The notes below the pieces were generated by a model. That model saw only the letters and a list, made by a program, of their open reading frames with translations. It was not told the origin of the DNA and ran no database searches. Position numbers and translations under genes: made by a program. This document shows positions 9,982 through 18,173 of a stretch of 64,000 nucleotides of DNA, one piece after another. The stretch is from Vicinamibacteria bacterium (GTDB taxonomy: Bacteria > Acidobacteriota > Vicinamibacteria > Fen-336): assembly GCA_035570235.1 (NCBI GenBank), contig DATMML010000103.1, forward strand, positions 101,992 through 165,991, given 5' to 3'. The first letter of the stretch is position 1; each line of letters starts with the position of its first letter.

Positions 9982-10349
9982 TGCAGCTCGCAGTGGAGGA
10001 ACGCGGTGACGTCCGGATCGTCCGGGTGCAGGAGGCTAAGCTGACCTACCCGGTCCTATCCTCCTTCTTCAGCGAGGTCCGCCAGCTCGTGGACGGGGGG
10101 ATCCGCAAGGTGGTGATCGACCTGGGGGCGGTGAGCTACATCGACAGCGCTTCCATCGGCTGCCTCATGGACATCCACCGCCTGCTCCAGGAGAAGACGG
10201 GGGCGGTGAAGCTGGCCGGCCTGCAGCCGCGGGTGGAGACCATGATCTCCATGACGGGGGTGCACAAGATCATCGACATCCGCCGGGAAGTGGCGGAGGC
10301 CTTGAGCTCATTCGGGATCAAGAAGGGGCGGGGTAAGAGCGATGCGTAG
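9981..10349 (+). CDS. STAS-domain anti-sigma-factor antagonist
   Basis: 122 residues, a single STAS domain. VVIDLGAVSYIDSASIGCL aligns with the SpoIIAA/RsbV phosphorylation site; Ser56 after Asp55 is the predicted phospho-acceptor. Such proteins sequester an anti-sigma kinase when unphosphorylated. The ATG directly follows the sigma-factor stop and the 3' end overlaps the next gene by 8 bases. No kinase partner is visible in the window. Confidence 0.88.
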   Translation: MQLAVEERGDVRIVRVQEAKLTYPVLSSFFSEVRQLVDGGIRKVVIDLGAVSYIDSASIGCLMDIHRLLQEKTGAVKLAGLQPRVETMISMTGVHKIIDIRREVAEALSSFGIKKGRGKSDA

Positions 10350-10650
10350 GGTGCGCCTCACCACCGGTCACGAACTGAGCCTGGATGGTGATCTCCTCGG
10401 GATCCTGGAGGCCCTCTACCGGGAGGTTACCCTGAAGCACCAGCTCCGGGTCAGCTTCGAGGACATGATGCGCGAGATCGAGGGGCTGGTGGCCCAGATG
10501 GACGAGGAGGAGCGCAAGCGCTACCTTGTCGAGAGCCTGTTCCTGAACTCGGTGACCTACGAGAACGAGATGCTGGACGCTTACATGCGGAAGCTCACCG
10601 CCGCCAAGAAGAAGGGGCGGGGGGGACGCGCCGCCGGGAGGTCCCTGTGA
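10342..10650 (+). CDS. Small protein of unknown function in sigma/STAS operon
   Basis: 102 residues, mostly helical and charged (EALYREVTLKHQLRVSFEDMMREIEGLVAQMDEEERKRYLVESL), with a basic tail KKKGRGGRAAGR. No signal peptide or known motif. It overlaps the STAS gene and the DUF1573 gene by a few bases each, so it is part of the same translationally coupled operon. Possibly a partner of the STAS protein or sigma factor; this is a guess from position. Confidence 0.75.
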   Translation: MRRVRLTTGHELSLDGDLLGILEALYREVTLKHQLRVSFEDMMREIEGLVAQMDEEERKRYLVESLFLNSVTYENEMLDAYMRKLTAAKKKGRGGRAAGRSL

Positions 10651-11063
10651 GAAGAGCGTTGACCGCGGTGGCGGTGGTCCTGCTGGTCTCGTCCGCGTGG
10701 GCGCAAGACAAGGGGGCAAAGGGGGAGGCCGCCCCCAAGGGGCCCAAGATCCGGGTGGAGCCGACCACGTTCGATTTCGGCAAGGCCCTGCCCAACAAGA
10801 CGCTGGACAAGGAGTTCAGCCTCCGCAACTTCGGGAACGAGGATCTGGTGATCGAGAACGTCTCCACCACCTGCGGGTGCACGGCCGCCCTCATGGACAG
10901 CAAGGTGGTCAAGCCCGGCGGCACCACCCCCCTGCGCGTCTCCCTGCAGACCCGCGAGTACTCGGGAAAGGTGGAGCGCACGATCCTGGTGCGCTCCAAC
11001 GACCCCACCACCGCCCTCCTCGAGATCAAGGTCCAGGTAACGGTCGTCCCGGCCACGAAGTAG
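10647..11063 (+). CDS. DUF1573-domain exported protein
   Basis: 138 residues; GTG start overlapping the previous stop. Signal peptide MRRALTAVAVVLLVSSAWA-Q, then a single immunoglobulin-like DUF1573 domain with the hallmark FDFGKALPNKTLDKEFSLRN and ENVSTTCGCT, and VRSNDPTTALLEIKVQV at the end. The paired cysteines in TCGC are conserved in the family. Periplasmic; molecular role not known. Confidence 0.88.
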   Translation: MRRALTAVAVVLLVSSAWAQDKGAKGEAAPKGPKIRVEPTTFDFGKALPNKTLDKEFSLRNFGNEDLVIENVSTTCGCTAALMDSKVVKPGGTTPLRVSLQTREYSGKVERTILVRSNDPTTALLEIKVQVTVVPATK

Positions 11064-11145
11064 GGGCTCGCAGCCGTCCCGCTGATCTGACCTTCCTCCC
11101 GGTCACCGCCCGCGCGAGCTTCTCCCCGCGGTTCAGAACCAGCAC

Positions 11146-11159
11146 GGGGGCGCGCCCCC
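11146..11159. terminator. Possible bidirectional hairpin between converging genes
   Basis: Perfect palindrome GGGGG-CGCG-CCCCC in the 96-base gap between the DUF1573 gene (plus) and the selenoprotein gene (minus), touching the latter's stop codon. There is no T-tract, so termination is only suggested by position. Confidence 0.3.
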
Positions 11160-11699
11160 TCAGCTCGAGCAATCGGAGCCCTCGGCCAAGAGCTCCTCGA
11201 TGCGGGCGGCCATCTTGCGTCCGCTCTCCTCGCCCAGGTGGACCTCCCCGACCGTCACCCCACGAATGGTGCCGCAGCGATCCACGAGATAGATCGCCGG
11301 CCAATACTCGTTGCCGAGCGCACGCCAGTACCGGAGATCGTTGTCCAGGAGGTGAGAGAAGTCGAGCTTGTGCTCGCTCACGTGCGCCGCGACGGCGGCC
11401 CGGACATGCTCGTAGGGGAACTCGGGAGAATGAATTCCCACGACGGTAAGGCCGCGCGACCCATAGCGACCAAGCGCATCCCTGACCCAGGGAATCGTGC
11501 GGGTGCAGTTGATTCAGCCGAATGTCCAGACGTCAAGCAGGACCACTCGGCCGCGCAACTCGCGGATGCTCACCGGGGTTCCGACCCAATGCTTGGGGTC
11601 CAGGGTCGGGAACTCGGGTACGTCACGGCGGGCCGGCCCGGCATGGAGGAGCAGAGCGCTCAGAGCCAGGGTGACGGCGGTGGCACTCATCTTTAGCAT
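11160..11699 (-). CDS. Selenocysteine-containing DipZ/TlpA-like thioredoxin (UGA = Sec62)
   Basis: A 179-residue protein if the in-frame TGA at 11516-11514 is read as selenocysteine. Start ATG at 11699 has GGAG (11709-11706) six bases upstream. Residues 1-23 look like a signal peptide. The redox site reads WTFGUINC, with Sec62 and Cys65 exactly where DipZ-type thioredoxins have WTYxCINC. The frame continues after the TGA with clear family sequence: TRTIPWVRDALGRYG, LTVVGIHSPEFPYEHV, LDNDLRYWRALGNEYWPAIYLVD. Conserved sequence on both sides, the same frame and a SECIS-like hairpin argue for recoding over a broken gene. Likely a periplasmic thiol-disulfide or peroxide-linked reductase. A gene finder would report two fragments (11711-11514 and 11441-11160). 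Confidence 0.88.
11478..11516 (-). promoter_or_regulatory. bSECIS-like element of the selenoprotein thioredoxin
   Basis: Begins with the UGA at 11516-11514. After 20 bases comes a 6-bp stem UCCCUG/CAGGGA (11493-11488 with 11484-11479) closing a GGU loop (11487-11485). An additional A-U pair (11495 with 11478) lies beyond a single bulged U (11494). A GGU-containing loop and a bulged U in the upper stem are the SelB-recognition features of E. coli fdhF SECIS. The distance from UGA to loop is 26 bases. Confidence 0.75.
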
Positions 11700-11770
11700 T
11701 CCCGGCTCCAAGAAATCCTAAGCCGTCCTGTCCATGAGTCCGTGGTGGACCGAGCTCTGTTCCCGCGAGC

Positions 11771-11829
11771 AGCCGAGGCTCGGGTCGGAAGCAATGTCCC
11801 GAGAGATCCCCCTCTTGCGAGCCTCGGCT
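11771..11829 (-). other. Long hairpin in 5' leader of the selenoprotein mRNA
   Basis: Perfect 12-bp inverted repeat (11771-11782 and 11818-11829, AGCCGAGGCTCG and its complement) with a 35-base loop. A competing 6-bp pairing, CTCGGG/CCCGAG, uses bases of one arm, so two exclusive folds are possible. It begins right after the predicted -10 box, so it would be at the very 5' end of the transcript. No known riboswitch class recognised. Confidence 0.45.
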
Positions 11830-11857
11830 ACTGTAGCACCGCGAAGGCTTGACTCAA
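11830..11857 (-). promoter_or_regulatory. Predicted promoter of the selenoprotein gene
   Basis: On the minus strand: TTGAGT (11857-11852), a 16-base spacer, TACAGT (11835-11830), with TG one base before the -10 (TGC-TACAGT). It would give a leader of about 120 bases before the ATG at 11699. Confidence 0.45.
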
Positions 11858-11948
11858 GGCTTCGAGTCGTCCGTCGGATACTTAGCGGACGGCCACACCT
11901 GAGCAGAGAGGAGGAGTGCAGACGGGCGGGACAACGGAAGGAGCCGGC

Positions 11949-12857
11949 TCAGGCCTCGGAGGGCCGGAAGGAGAGGGCGGGCGCGCCCGGCGCGTCAAGA
12001 GCCGCGATGTCGGGGCTCGCCTCCAGCGCGAAGGCATCGGGCGTGGCCAGAAGCTTTCGCGCCACCGCCGCGTGCAGCGCATGGCCGGCCTTCACGGCCT
12101 CCAGGTGCCCCACGATGGGGTGGCCGAGGAGCGCCAGGTCCCCCACCGCGTCCAGCACCTTGTGCCGGACGAACTCGTCCTCGAAGCGCAGCTTGTTGTT
12201 GAGAACGCCGGTCTCCCCGATCACCACCGCATTTTCCAGGCTCCCTCCGAGGGCCAGACCGTTCTTGCGCATGGCCTCCACGTCGCGGAGGAAGCCGAAG
12301 GTCCGGGCAGGGGCCACACTGTCCACGAAGTTCCGGGGCGTGATCCTCACGGAGACGGCCTGGTGCCGCAACAAGGGGTGGTCGAAGCCGATGGTATAGC
12401 TCACGTTGAAGTGAGCGGAGGGGGAGAGGCGGGCTCTCTTGTTTCCCCGGATCACCTCCACCGGCTTCAGGATCTTGAGGTAGCGACGGGGCGCGGCCAA
12501 AGGCTTGAGCCCGGCTTCATGGATGAGGATCACGAAGGGCGCGGCGCTGCCGTCCAGGATGGGGATCTCGGGACCATCCACTTCCACAATCGCGTCGTCC
12601 ACGCCCAGGGCGTAGAGGGCGGAGAGCAGGTGCTCCACGGTGTCGACGGAGACCCCGTCCCGGCTCAAGGTGGTGGCGTGGTCCTGCCGGGAGAGGCAGG
12701 CGAGACTGGCCGGAATCTCCACATCCACGTCGGTGCGGTGGAAGCGGATGCCGTGCTCGGCGGGGGCAGGGCGCAGACGAAGGCGGACGGCACGGCCCGA
12801 GTGGAGGCCGATCCCGGTGCAGCCAACGTCGCGCTTCAGTGTTCGCCGATAGGCCAT
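11949..12857 (-). CDS. lpxC: UDP-3-O-acyl-N-acetylglucosamine deacetylase
   Basis: 302 residues. Catalyses the committed, zinc-dependent step of lipid A synthesis. Visible motifs: GIGLHSG near the N-terminus, the zinc ligand segment VEHLLSALYALGVDD, SLENAVVIGETGVLNN, HKVLDAVGDLALLGHPIVGH with further ligand His/Asp residues. Normal length for the family. Stands alone rather than in a cell-division cluster. A structured gap of about 250 bases separates its stop from the next minus-strand gene. Confidence 0.96.
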   Translation of the reverse strand: MAYRRTLKRDVGCTGIGLHSGRAVRLRLRPAPAEHGIRFHRTDVDVEIPASLACLSRQDHATTLSRDGVSVDTVEHLLSALYALGVDDAIVEVDGPEIPILDGSAAPFVILIHEAGLKPLAAPRRYLKILKPVEVIRGNKRARLSPSAHFNVSYTIGFDHPLLRHQAVSVRITPRNFVDSVAPARTFGFLRDVEAMRKNGLALGGSLENAVVIGETGVLNNKLRFEDEFVRHKVLDAVGDLALLGHPIVGHLEAVKAGHALHAAVARKLLATPDAFALEASPDIAALDAPGAPALSFRPSEA

Positions 12858-13035
12858 GCTGTTGTTTCGGTCGTAGCCTCGATCCAGCCGCTGATCTGAC
12901 GAAAAGGGTGCAATGCCGATGCCACGAGGATTTCACCGCCAAGTGCCTCATTATCAACACTATTGACCGCCGTTCGTGACCTCCGGGCCACGGTTGCCGG
13001 GCCACGTTGTGGCTCGCCGACCACAGGAGGTCTCG

Positions 13036-14250
13036 TCAAAAGCCCGGCCCGCCCGTCCCGGCGTGAGCGCGGTGGGCCCCCGAGTCCAAGATCTCGCCGA
13101 TCTCGGAGATCGCCCGGCGGATCTCGTCGTCGGTCGTATAGAAGTGGGGCGAGAGCCGGATGCCCGCCCCCGGTCGGTAGTCCACGAGGATCTCCCTCTG
13201 GAGCAGCTCGCGCGTGACGGCCTCCGCGGCGGGCACATCCAGGACGACCATGCCTCCCCGCTCCTTTGCCTGGGCGGGGGTGCGGGCAGCAAGTCCCCGC
13301 TCCCGCGCGACGTCGAGCAGGAGCTGGACCTGGCGCAGGGACTTGCTCCGAATCGAGTCCACCCCAACCGCGCTCACGATCTCGTAGCCGGCCTCGGCCG
13401 CGTAGAGCGCGGGCACGGGCGGTGTTCCTTGCATGAAGCGGCTGCTGTCGGCGGAGTACGCGATGGGGCCCGGCTCGAAGGCGAAGGGCCGCGCATGCGC
13501 CGCCCATCCCGTAAGCCGCGGCTCCAGGGAGGACCGCAGGTGCGGGGCCACGTACAGGTAGCCCGCCCCGGGGCCGCCGCACAGCCACTTCACGGAACCC
13601 CCGGTGGCGAAGTCGACTTCCCAGGCGGTCACGTCCACGGGCACGGTGCCCGCCGACTGGTAGACGTCCGCCACCACCAGCGCCCCCACCTCGTGGGCCC
13701 GGCGAGTGATCGCGGCCACGTCCTGGACGAAAGCGCTCTTAAAGAGCACATGGGAGATGGGGACGAGGAGCGTGTGCTCGTCGATGGCGGCCAGCAGGCG
13801 GTCGAGGGGGACGGTGATGCCGTCCTCGCTCTTCACGGTCTCGATCCGCGCCCCCTGGGCGCGCTGGGCCTCGTAGACGTACATGACGGAGGGGAAGTTG
13901 AGCTCGTCGTAGACGATCTTGTTGCGGGGGCCTTGAAAATCGAAGCAGGAGAGGATGACGGCCTGGGCCAGGGAAACGTTGGGGAGCATCACCACCGAGC
14001 CCGGGGGCGCGCCGAGCAGGCGTCCCAGGGTGTCGCCAAGCTCCAAGGGCATGTGCCACCAGCCCTCCGCCCAGGCGCGCACCCCGCGCGTGGCCCACGC
14101 GTCGGCGTAGGCGGCCAGCCGATCCGCCGCTCCTCGGGGCATCGCCCCCAGGGAGTGGCTCACCAGATAGACGGATCGCTCCAGGATCGGGAACTCGCGC
14201 CGCCAGGCCAGCAGGGGATCCGCCGAAGGGAGGGGGAGGCTCTCCGTCAT
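13036..14250 (-). CDS. Kynureninase-like PLP aminotransferase-class-V enzyme
   Basis: 404 residues from the ATG at 14250, which overlaps the uvrA stop (ATGA). Fold-type I PLP enzyme: the Lys of GGSVKWLCGGPGAGYLYV is the Schiff-base lysine, with DVYQSAGTVPVDV upstream and ISHVLFKSAF. The SVKW(L)CGG context is typical of kynureninase (kynurenine to anthranilate plus alanine) and close relatives. No other tryptophan-catabolism gene is nearby, so the substrate is uncertain. Confidence 0.8.
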   Translation of the reverse strand: MTESLPLPSADPLLAWRREFPILERSVYLVSHSLGAMPRGAADRLAAYADAWATRGVRAWAEGWWHMPLELGDTLGRLLGAPPGSVVMLPNVSLAQAVILSCFDFQGPRNKIVYDELNFPSVMYVYEAQRAQGARIETVKSEDGITVPLDRLLAAIDEHTLLVPISHVLFKSAFVQDVAAITRRAHEVGALVVADVYQSAGTVPVDVTAWEVDFATGGSVKWLCGGPGAGYLYVAPHLRSSLEPRLTGWAAHARPFAFEPGPIAYSADSSRFMQGTPPVPALYAAEAGYEIVSAVGVDSIRSKSLRQVQLLLDVARERGLAARTPAQAKERGGMVVLDVPAAEAVTRELLQREILVDYRPGAGIRLSPHFYTTDDEIRRAISEIGEILDSGAHRAHAGTGGPGF

Positions 14251-17057
14251 CGGCCCGGGGTCTCGAGCATTCCCCGCAGGTAGCGTCCAGTGTGGCTCTT
14301 GCGCGAGAGCGCCACCGCTTCCGGGCTGCCCTCCGCCACCACTCGCCCCCCCTCCTCCCCCGCCTCCGGGCCCAGGTCGATCACGTGGTCCGCGCTCTTG
14401 ATCACGTCGAGGTTGTGCTCGATGACGACCACGGTGTTGCCCGTCTCGATGAGGCGCCCGAGCACGTGCAGGAGCTTCCGGATGTCGTCGAAATGCAGGC
14501 CGGTCGTGGGTTCGTCCAGGATGTAGAGGGTGCGCCCGGTCTCCCGCCGGCCCAGCTCCCGGGCCAGCTTCACGCGCTGGGCCTCTCCCCCCGAGAGCGT
14601 GCTCGCGCTCTGGCCGAGGCGGATGTAGCCGAGCCCCACGTCGATCAGGGTCACGAGCAGGCGGTTGAGGCGGGGATGGGCGGCCAGCACGGGTTGGGCT
14701 TCGTCCACCGTCATGTCCAGGATGTCGGCCACGCTGCGGCCTCGGTAGAGGACCTCGAGGGTCTCCCGGTTGTAGCGACGGCCCCGGCAGGCCTCGCACT
14801 CCACGTAGACGTCGGGCAGGAAGTGCATCTCGATCGTGCGCACCCCATCCCCCTGGCAGCTCTCGCAGCGTCCGCCCCGGACGTTGAACGAGAACCGCCC
14901 CGGCTTGTAGCCGCGGGCCCGGGCCTCGGGCACCAGGCTGAACAGCTCGCGGATGAAAGCGAAGGCCCCGGTGTAGGTGGCGGGGTTGCTGCGGGGGGTG
15001 CGTCCGATCGGGCTCTGGTCGATGGCGATGACCTTGTCGATGGCCTCCGCCCCTTCGAGGTCGCGGTGCCGGCCCGGCTCCGCGGATGCTCCGTAGAGCC
15101 GCCGAGCCAGCGCGCGGTAGAGGATGTCGTCCACGAGGGTGGACTTGCCGGAGCCGGACACGCCGCTGACCGCGGTCAGGACGCCCAGGGGGATGGCGAC
15201 GTCGATGTCGCGCAGGTTGTGGGCGCGGGCGCCCAGGATGCGGAGCCAGCCGCGCGGGGTCCGGCGCACGGCGGGGACGGGAATCATCAGCTCCCGGCGC
15301 AGGTAGCGTCCGGTCAGGCTCCCGTCGATGGAGGCCGGAGGGCCGGCGTACATGAGCCGACCACCCAGGCTGCCCGCCCCCTCCCCCAGGTCCAGCACGT
15401 AGTCGGCGGCGCGGATCGTCTCCTCGTCGTGCTCGACCACCACTACGGTGTTGCCGAGGTCGCGGATGGACTTCAGGGTCTCGATGAGTCGAAGGTTGTC
15501 GCGCTGGTGGAGCCCGACCGAGGGCTCGTCCAGGACGTAGAGGATCCCCTGCATGCGGGCGCCGATCTGGGTGGCCAGCCGGATGCGGTGGGCCTCACCC
15601 CCGGAAAGGGTGGTGGTGGAGCGGTCCAGGGTCAGATAGCCGAGGCCCACGGCCTCCAGGAACTGAAGCCGGGTGGTTATCTCGTGGAGCAGCCGGTCGG
15701 CCACCGGCCTCTCCCGCTCCGGGAACTCGAGGGCGGCGAGGGCAGGAAGGGCGGCTTGCACGGGCAGCCGTACATAGTCCGCCACCGAGCGGCCGCCCAG
15801 ACGCACGGCCAGGCTCTCCGGCCGCAGGCGCGCCCCCTTGCAGGCGGGGCACGTCTCCTCCGTCAAATAGGGGCGCAGGTCTTCGAAGGCCTCGCTGCCT
15901 TCCCGGGCCTCGGGCTCCTCCCCCCCCGTGGGATCCACCCTCAGCAGGGACTCCACCCGCCGCCGCAGGTAGGCCACCGCCCCCGGAAAGCCCTGGCCAT
16001 CCCCGTTCAGCAGGATGTCCCGCGCCCGACGGGGTAGCTCTCCCACCGGCACCTCGAGGGAGAAGCCGTGACGCTCCGCCACCTCCTCCAGGGCCTCGCG
16101 GACCAAGCGGGGGCCGTGGCGCTGCCAGGGTTGGACCGCCCCCTCCAGCAGGCTCTTCGACTCGTCGGGAATGACCTTGGCGGGGTCCACCGCCCAGCGC
16201 AGGCCAAGGCCGTCGCAGGCGGGGCAGGCCCCGTAGCCACTGTTGAAGGAGAAGGCGCGGGGGGAGAGCTCGGGGACCGAGATGTCGCACCTCACGCAAG
16301 CCATGCGACGGCTGTAGAGGCGCTCCCGGCCTCCCTCGAAGGACACCAGCACCACGTCGCGGGCGAGGTCGAGGGCCCGGTCCAGGCTCGCCCGCAGGCG
16401 CTTCTCGATCCCGGGCCGGACCACGACCTTGTCCACGAGGACGTCGATCCGGTGGTTTCGGCGTGGTTCGAGGACCACGGGTTGGGAGAGGTCGCAGGCC
16501 CGGCCGTCGATGCGGGCCCGCAAGTGGCCGAGGGCGCCCAGCTCGGAGAGCTCCTTCTTGAAGGCCCCTTTCCGCCCCCGCACCACGGGAGCGAGCACGG
16601 CCACCGGCGTCCCCTCCGGGTAGCGCAGGAGCCGCTCCAGAATCTGCTCCGTGGTCTGGGAGGTGATGGCCTCGCCGCAGCGCGGGCAATGCGGCTTGCC
16701 GAGGGCGGAGAAGAGCACCCGCAGGTGGTCGTACACCTCCGTCACCGTACCCACCGTGGAGCGGGGATGGCTGACCGTCGTGCGCTGCTCGATGGCGATG
16801 GCGGGGGAGAGGCCGGAGACCGACTCCACCTCCGGCTTCTCCATCTGCTCCAGGAATTGACGGGCGTAGGCGGAAAGGCTCTCTACATAGCGCCTTTGAC
16901 CCTCGGCGTAGAGGGTGTCGAAGGCCAGGCTGCTCTTGCCGGAGCCCGAGGGGCCGGTAATCACGACCAGGCTGTTCCGGGGAAGGTCGCAGTCCACCCC
17001 TTTCAGGTTGTGGACCCGCGCGCCCCGGATTGCGATCGGCTCCTCGGAGCCCTTCAC
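14247..17057 (-). CDS. uvrA: UvrABC excision nuclease subunit A
   Basis: About 936 residues from a GTG at 17057 (MKGSEEPIAIRGARVHNLKGVD); the frame stays open to an ATG at 17141 that adds 28 non-conserved residues. Two ABC ATPase modules: GPSGSGKSSLAFDTLYAEGQRRY and GVSGSGKSTLVDDILY, each with the LSGGE signature (TTTLSGGEAHRI, ASTLSGGEAQRV), and three zinc-binding CxxC pairs (CPRC, CVRC/CPAC, CESC/CEAC). Damage recognition in nucleotide-excision repair. No LexA-type operator noticed upstream. Very likely co-transcribed with the kynureninase-like gene. Confidence 0.96.
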   Translation of the reverse strand: MKGSEEPIAIRGARVHNLKGVDCDLPRNSLVVITGPSGSGKSSLAFDTLYAEGQRRYVESLSAYARQFLEQMEKPEVESVSGLSPAIAIEQRTTVSHPRSTVGTVTEVYDHLRVLFSALGKPHCPRCGEAITSQTTEQILERLLRYPEGTPVAVLAPVVRGRKGAFKKELSELGALGHLRARIDGRACDLSQPVVLEPRRNHRIDVLVDKVVVRPGIEKRLRASLDRALDLARDVVLVSFEGGRERLYSRRMACVRCDISVPELSPRAFSFNSGYGACPACDGLGLRWAVDPAKVIPDESKSLLEGAVQPWQRHGPRLVREALEEVAERHGFSLEVPVGELPRRARDILLNGDGQGFPGAVAYLRRRVESLLRVDPTGGEEPEAREGSEAFEDLRPYLTEETCPACKGARLRPESLAVRLGGRSVADYVRLPVQAALPALAALEFPERERPVADRLLHEITTRLQFLEAVGLGYLTLDRSTTTLSGGEAHRIRLATQIGARMQGILYVLDEPSVGLHQRDNLRLIETLKSIRDLGNTVVVVEHDEETIRAADYVLDLGEGAGSLGGRLMYAGPPASIDGSLTGRYLRRELMIPVPAVRRTPRGWLRILGARAHNLRDIDVAIPLGVLTAVSGVSGSGKSTLVDDILYRALARRLYGASAEPGRHRDLEGAEAIDKVIAIDQSPIGRTPRSNPATYTGAFAFIRELFSLVPEARARGYKPGRFSFNVRGGRCESCQGDGVRTIEMHFLPDVYVECEACRGRRYNRETLEVLYRGRSVADILDMTVDEAQPVLAAHPRLNRLLVTLIDVGLGYIRLGQSASTLSGGEAQRVKLARELGRRETGRTLYILDEPTTGLHFDDIRKLLHVLGRLIETGNTVVVIEHNLDVIKSADHVIDLGPEAGEEGGRVVAEGSPEAVALSRKSHTGRYLRGMLETPGR

Positions 17058-17594
17058 CGATCGCGACCCAGGGCAGCCGGTTGCGCCCGCAGAGGCTCGC
17101 TCTTGGACCTGAGTCGGCGCCGGTTCGTAGCGCGGTCGCATACCGACTCGCCCACATGACGGGCGCTACGGCGAGGAGGGCGGGACGTAACGCCCGTGGA
17201 GCGACCTGACCCCCGCCAAGGCTCTCGCGGACGCCGTGGGAAGCGTGAACGGCACGTCGAGGACGCCGACTCCGATCTGGGCTGCTCCATTGGGCTCAGG
17301 CCAATAGGAGATTCTAACAGATCCCGCTGCCGGGCCTTCGGTCGGTCCGGAGCAAGGACCCGACGACGGGCCTTCGCGATGCGCCCGCGCCGAGCGCGTC
17401 GCCCCCAGGGAGAGCCCCGGCCCCCGGGGTCCGCCCCGGATCTCCCTTTGCGCCAGGACCTTAGCGGCGGCCACACCCTGGCGGACACCCTCAGGCAACC
17501 GCGCTCAGGCAACCGCACGTTGCGCCGGGCGGTTTTTCGTGTTATTTTTCCGGGCTTTGTACCCGAGCCCCTTGCCCCGAAGGGAGGCGGTGGG
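17058..17594. promoter_or_regulatory. Divergent intergenic region uvrA / TPR gene
   Basis: No convincing gene in this stretch. On the minus strand TGTTAGAAT (17319-17311) is an extended -10 for uvrA, without a good -35. On the plus strand TTGCGC (17520-17525) and TTATTT (17542-17547), 16 bases apart, are a weak promoter candidate for the TPR gene. The segment 17459-17477 (CTTAGCGGCGGCCACACC) nearly repeats one at 11881. If the uvrA promoter is real its leader is over 200 bases, or translation begins at the ATG at 17141. Confidence 0.35.
17490..17516 (+). repeat. Short tandem direct repeat
   Basis: CTCAGGCAACCGC occurs twice (17490-17502 and 17504-17516) with a 14-base period, just upstream of the weak promoter of the TPR gene. 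It could be a regulator binding site or chance duplication. Confidence 0.5.
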
Positions 17595-18116
17595 ATGCCC
17601 GACAGGAAGGCGGCCTTGGCGGACCGACGTTTCGGCCAGGCCCTCGAGATCTACGAAAAAGCGGTCAAGGCCCTGGGTCGGAAGGATTACGACCGGGCCC
17701 TTGAGCTGTTTGACAGCCTGCTCGAGTCGCACCCCGAGGAGCGGGATCTCCTGGAGCGCGCCCGGGCCTACCGGGTGGTATGCGCGCGGGCCCGGGAGAA
17801 GCGGCCCTCATTCCGCCCCAAGGGCTTCGAAGACCTCCTGAACTACGGCGTCTTCCTGCACAACCGCGGGGAGTTCGAGGAGGCGATCAAGTTCCTGCAG
17901 CAGGCGGCGGAGATCCACCCCCGCAACGAGCACGTGCTTTACTGCCTGGCCGCCGCTTCCGCCCGGTCGGGGGACACCGCGGGGGCCCTCAAGTTCCTGC
18001 GCTCCGCCATCGCGGTAGGCCCGGCCAACCGCGCCCAGGCCCGCAGCGACTCGGACTTCGACCCCATACGTGAGGACACGGAGTTCATCGCGCTCGTCCA
18101 CACCGCGGCCTCCTGA
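17595..18116 (+). CDS. TPR-repeat protein
   Basis: 173 residues from ATG 17595 (GGGAGG upstream at 17583-17588). Two or more tetratricopeptide-like units: FGQALEIYEKAVKALGRKDYDRALELFDSLLESHP, then YGVFLHNRGEFEEAIKFLQQAAEIHP and YCLAAASARSGDTAGALKFLRSAIAVGP. No signal peptide, so probably a cytoplasmic scaffold. It ends with an acidic DPIREDTEF segment. Partner unknown. Confidence 0.82.
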   Translation: MPDRKAALADRRFGQALEIYEKAVKALGRKDYDRALELFDSLLESHPEERDLLERARAYRVVCARAREKRPSFRPKGFEDLLNYGVFLHNRGEFEEAIKFLQQAAEIHPRNEHVLYCLAAASARSGDTAGALKFLRSAIAVGPANRAQARSDSDFDPIREDTEFIALVHTAAS

Positions 18117-18173
18117 TCGGGCTCCCACCCGTCGACAACCGGCGCTTCCGACCCGCGTGCTAGGATCTTTGGC

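Noticed and set aside
11160..11711. Two separate genes or a pseudogene in place of the selenoprotein
   Set aside because: Both pieces are in the same frame, the TGA falls exactly on the catalytic Cys position, family motifs flank it without decay, and a SECIS-like hairpin follows.
12951..12959. DnaA box TTATCAACA upstream of lpxC
   Set aside because: A single isolated 8/9 match far from the strand switch; more likely chance or part of an lpxC promoter.
17459..17500. Part of a 5S rRNA gene (TAGCGGCGGCCACA)
   Set aside because: Neighbouring sequence lacks the other conserved 5S blocks such as CCGAAC and GAGAGTAGG.
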